Source: Ruminococcaceae bacterium UBA5413 (GTDB taxonomy: Bacteria; Bacillota; Clostridia; Oscillospirales; Acutalibacteraceae). From it: a stretch of 5,612 nucleotides of DNA. A program made the position numbers and the translations under genes. The notes under the pieces are model-generated. The model was not told the DNA's origin. It ran no database searches and was given only the letters and a program-made list of their open reading frames with translations. This document shows, piece after piece, positions 5,610 through 5,612 of the stretch. The stretch lies in NCBI GenBank assembly GCA_002409585.1, contig DHNP01000003.1:1-5612 (forward strand), in the 5' to 3' direction. Position 1 is the first letter of the stretch. Each line of letters starts with the position of its first letter.

Positions 5610-5612
5610 TTT

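Overview
The window looks like a chromosomal segment of a low-to-moderate GC, probably anaerobic, spore-forming Firmicute of class Clostridia (an Oscillospiraceae-like lineage would fit). This is inferred from the DUF421/DUF4363 gene pair, strong AGGAGG-type ribosome binding sites, frequent TTG and GTG starts, AT-rich intergenic DNA with Bacillota-type promoter hexamers, cysteine-rich proteins and a VanZ-family remnant. No RNA gene, CRISPR array, insertion sequence or phage gene was seen.

Left part (1-1421). The last 30 codons of an unrecognised plus-strand gene end at 94. A long, nearly perfect bidirectional hairpin terminator follows at 184-242. Next is a two-gene plus-strand operon: a three-helix DUF421 (YetF-type) membrane protein (322-1005) and a single-pass DUF4363 protein (1002-1382), coupled by a GTGA stop/start overlap. 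The operon's terminator is folded into the last codons of the convergent gene that follows.

Middle part (1391-5102). This is a small polysaccharide glycosylation locus arranged around a divergent intergenic region (2654-2862). Leftward is a canonical GT-B family 4 glycosyltransferase (1391-2653). Rightward is a two-gene operon: a divergent GT-B-like protein that appears to have lost a signature glutamate (2863-4032), followed 2 nt later by a GT-A family 2 glycosyltransferase whose best start is a TTG at 4035. The intergenic region holds a good extended -10 promoter for the rightward operon and a 7-bp-arm palindrome that could be an operator. The three proteins could act in sequence on one lipid-linked or cell-surface glycan; this is inferred from proximity, and no flippase, polymerase or sugar-nucleotide gene lies in the window.

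Right part (5103-5612). A bidirectional hairpin terminator separates the GT2 gene from a minus-strand VanZ-family C-terminal fragment. The fragment lacks a ribosome binding site and the N-terminal half of the family. A second short membrane ORF lies just upstream in another frame, suggesting a frameshifted or decayed VanZ gene that continues to, or past, the window edge.

I found no clear sign of an undescribed defence or mobile system. The points most worth checking are the altered GT-B protein, the broken VanZ locus, the terminator embedded in a convergent coding sequence, and the intergenic palindrome.
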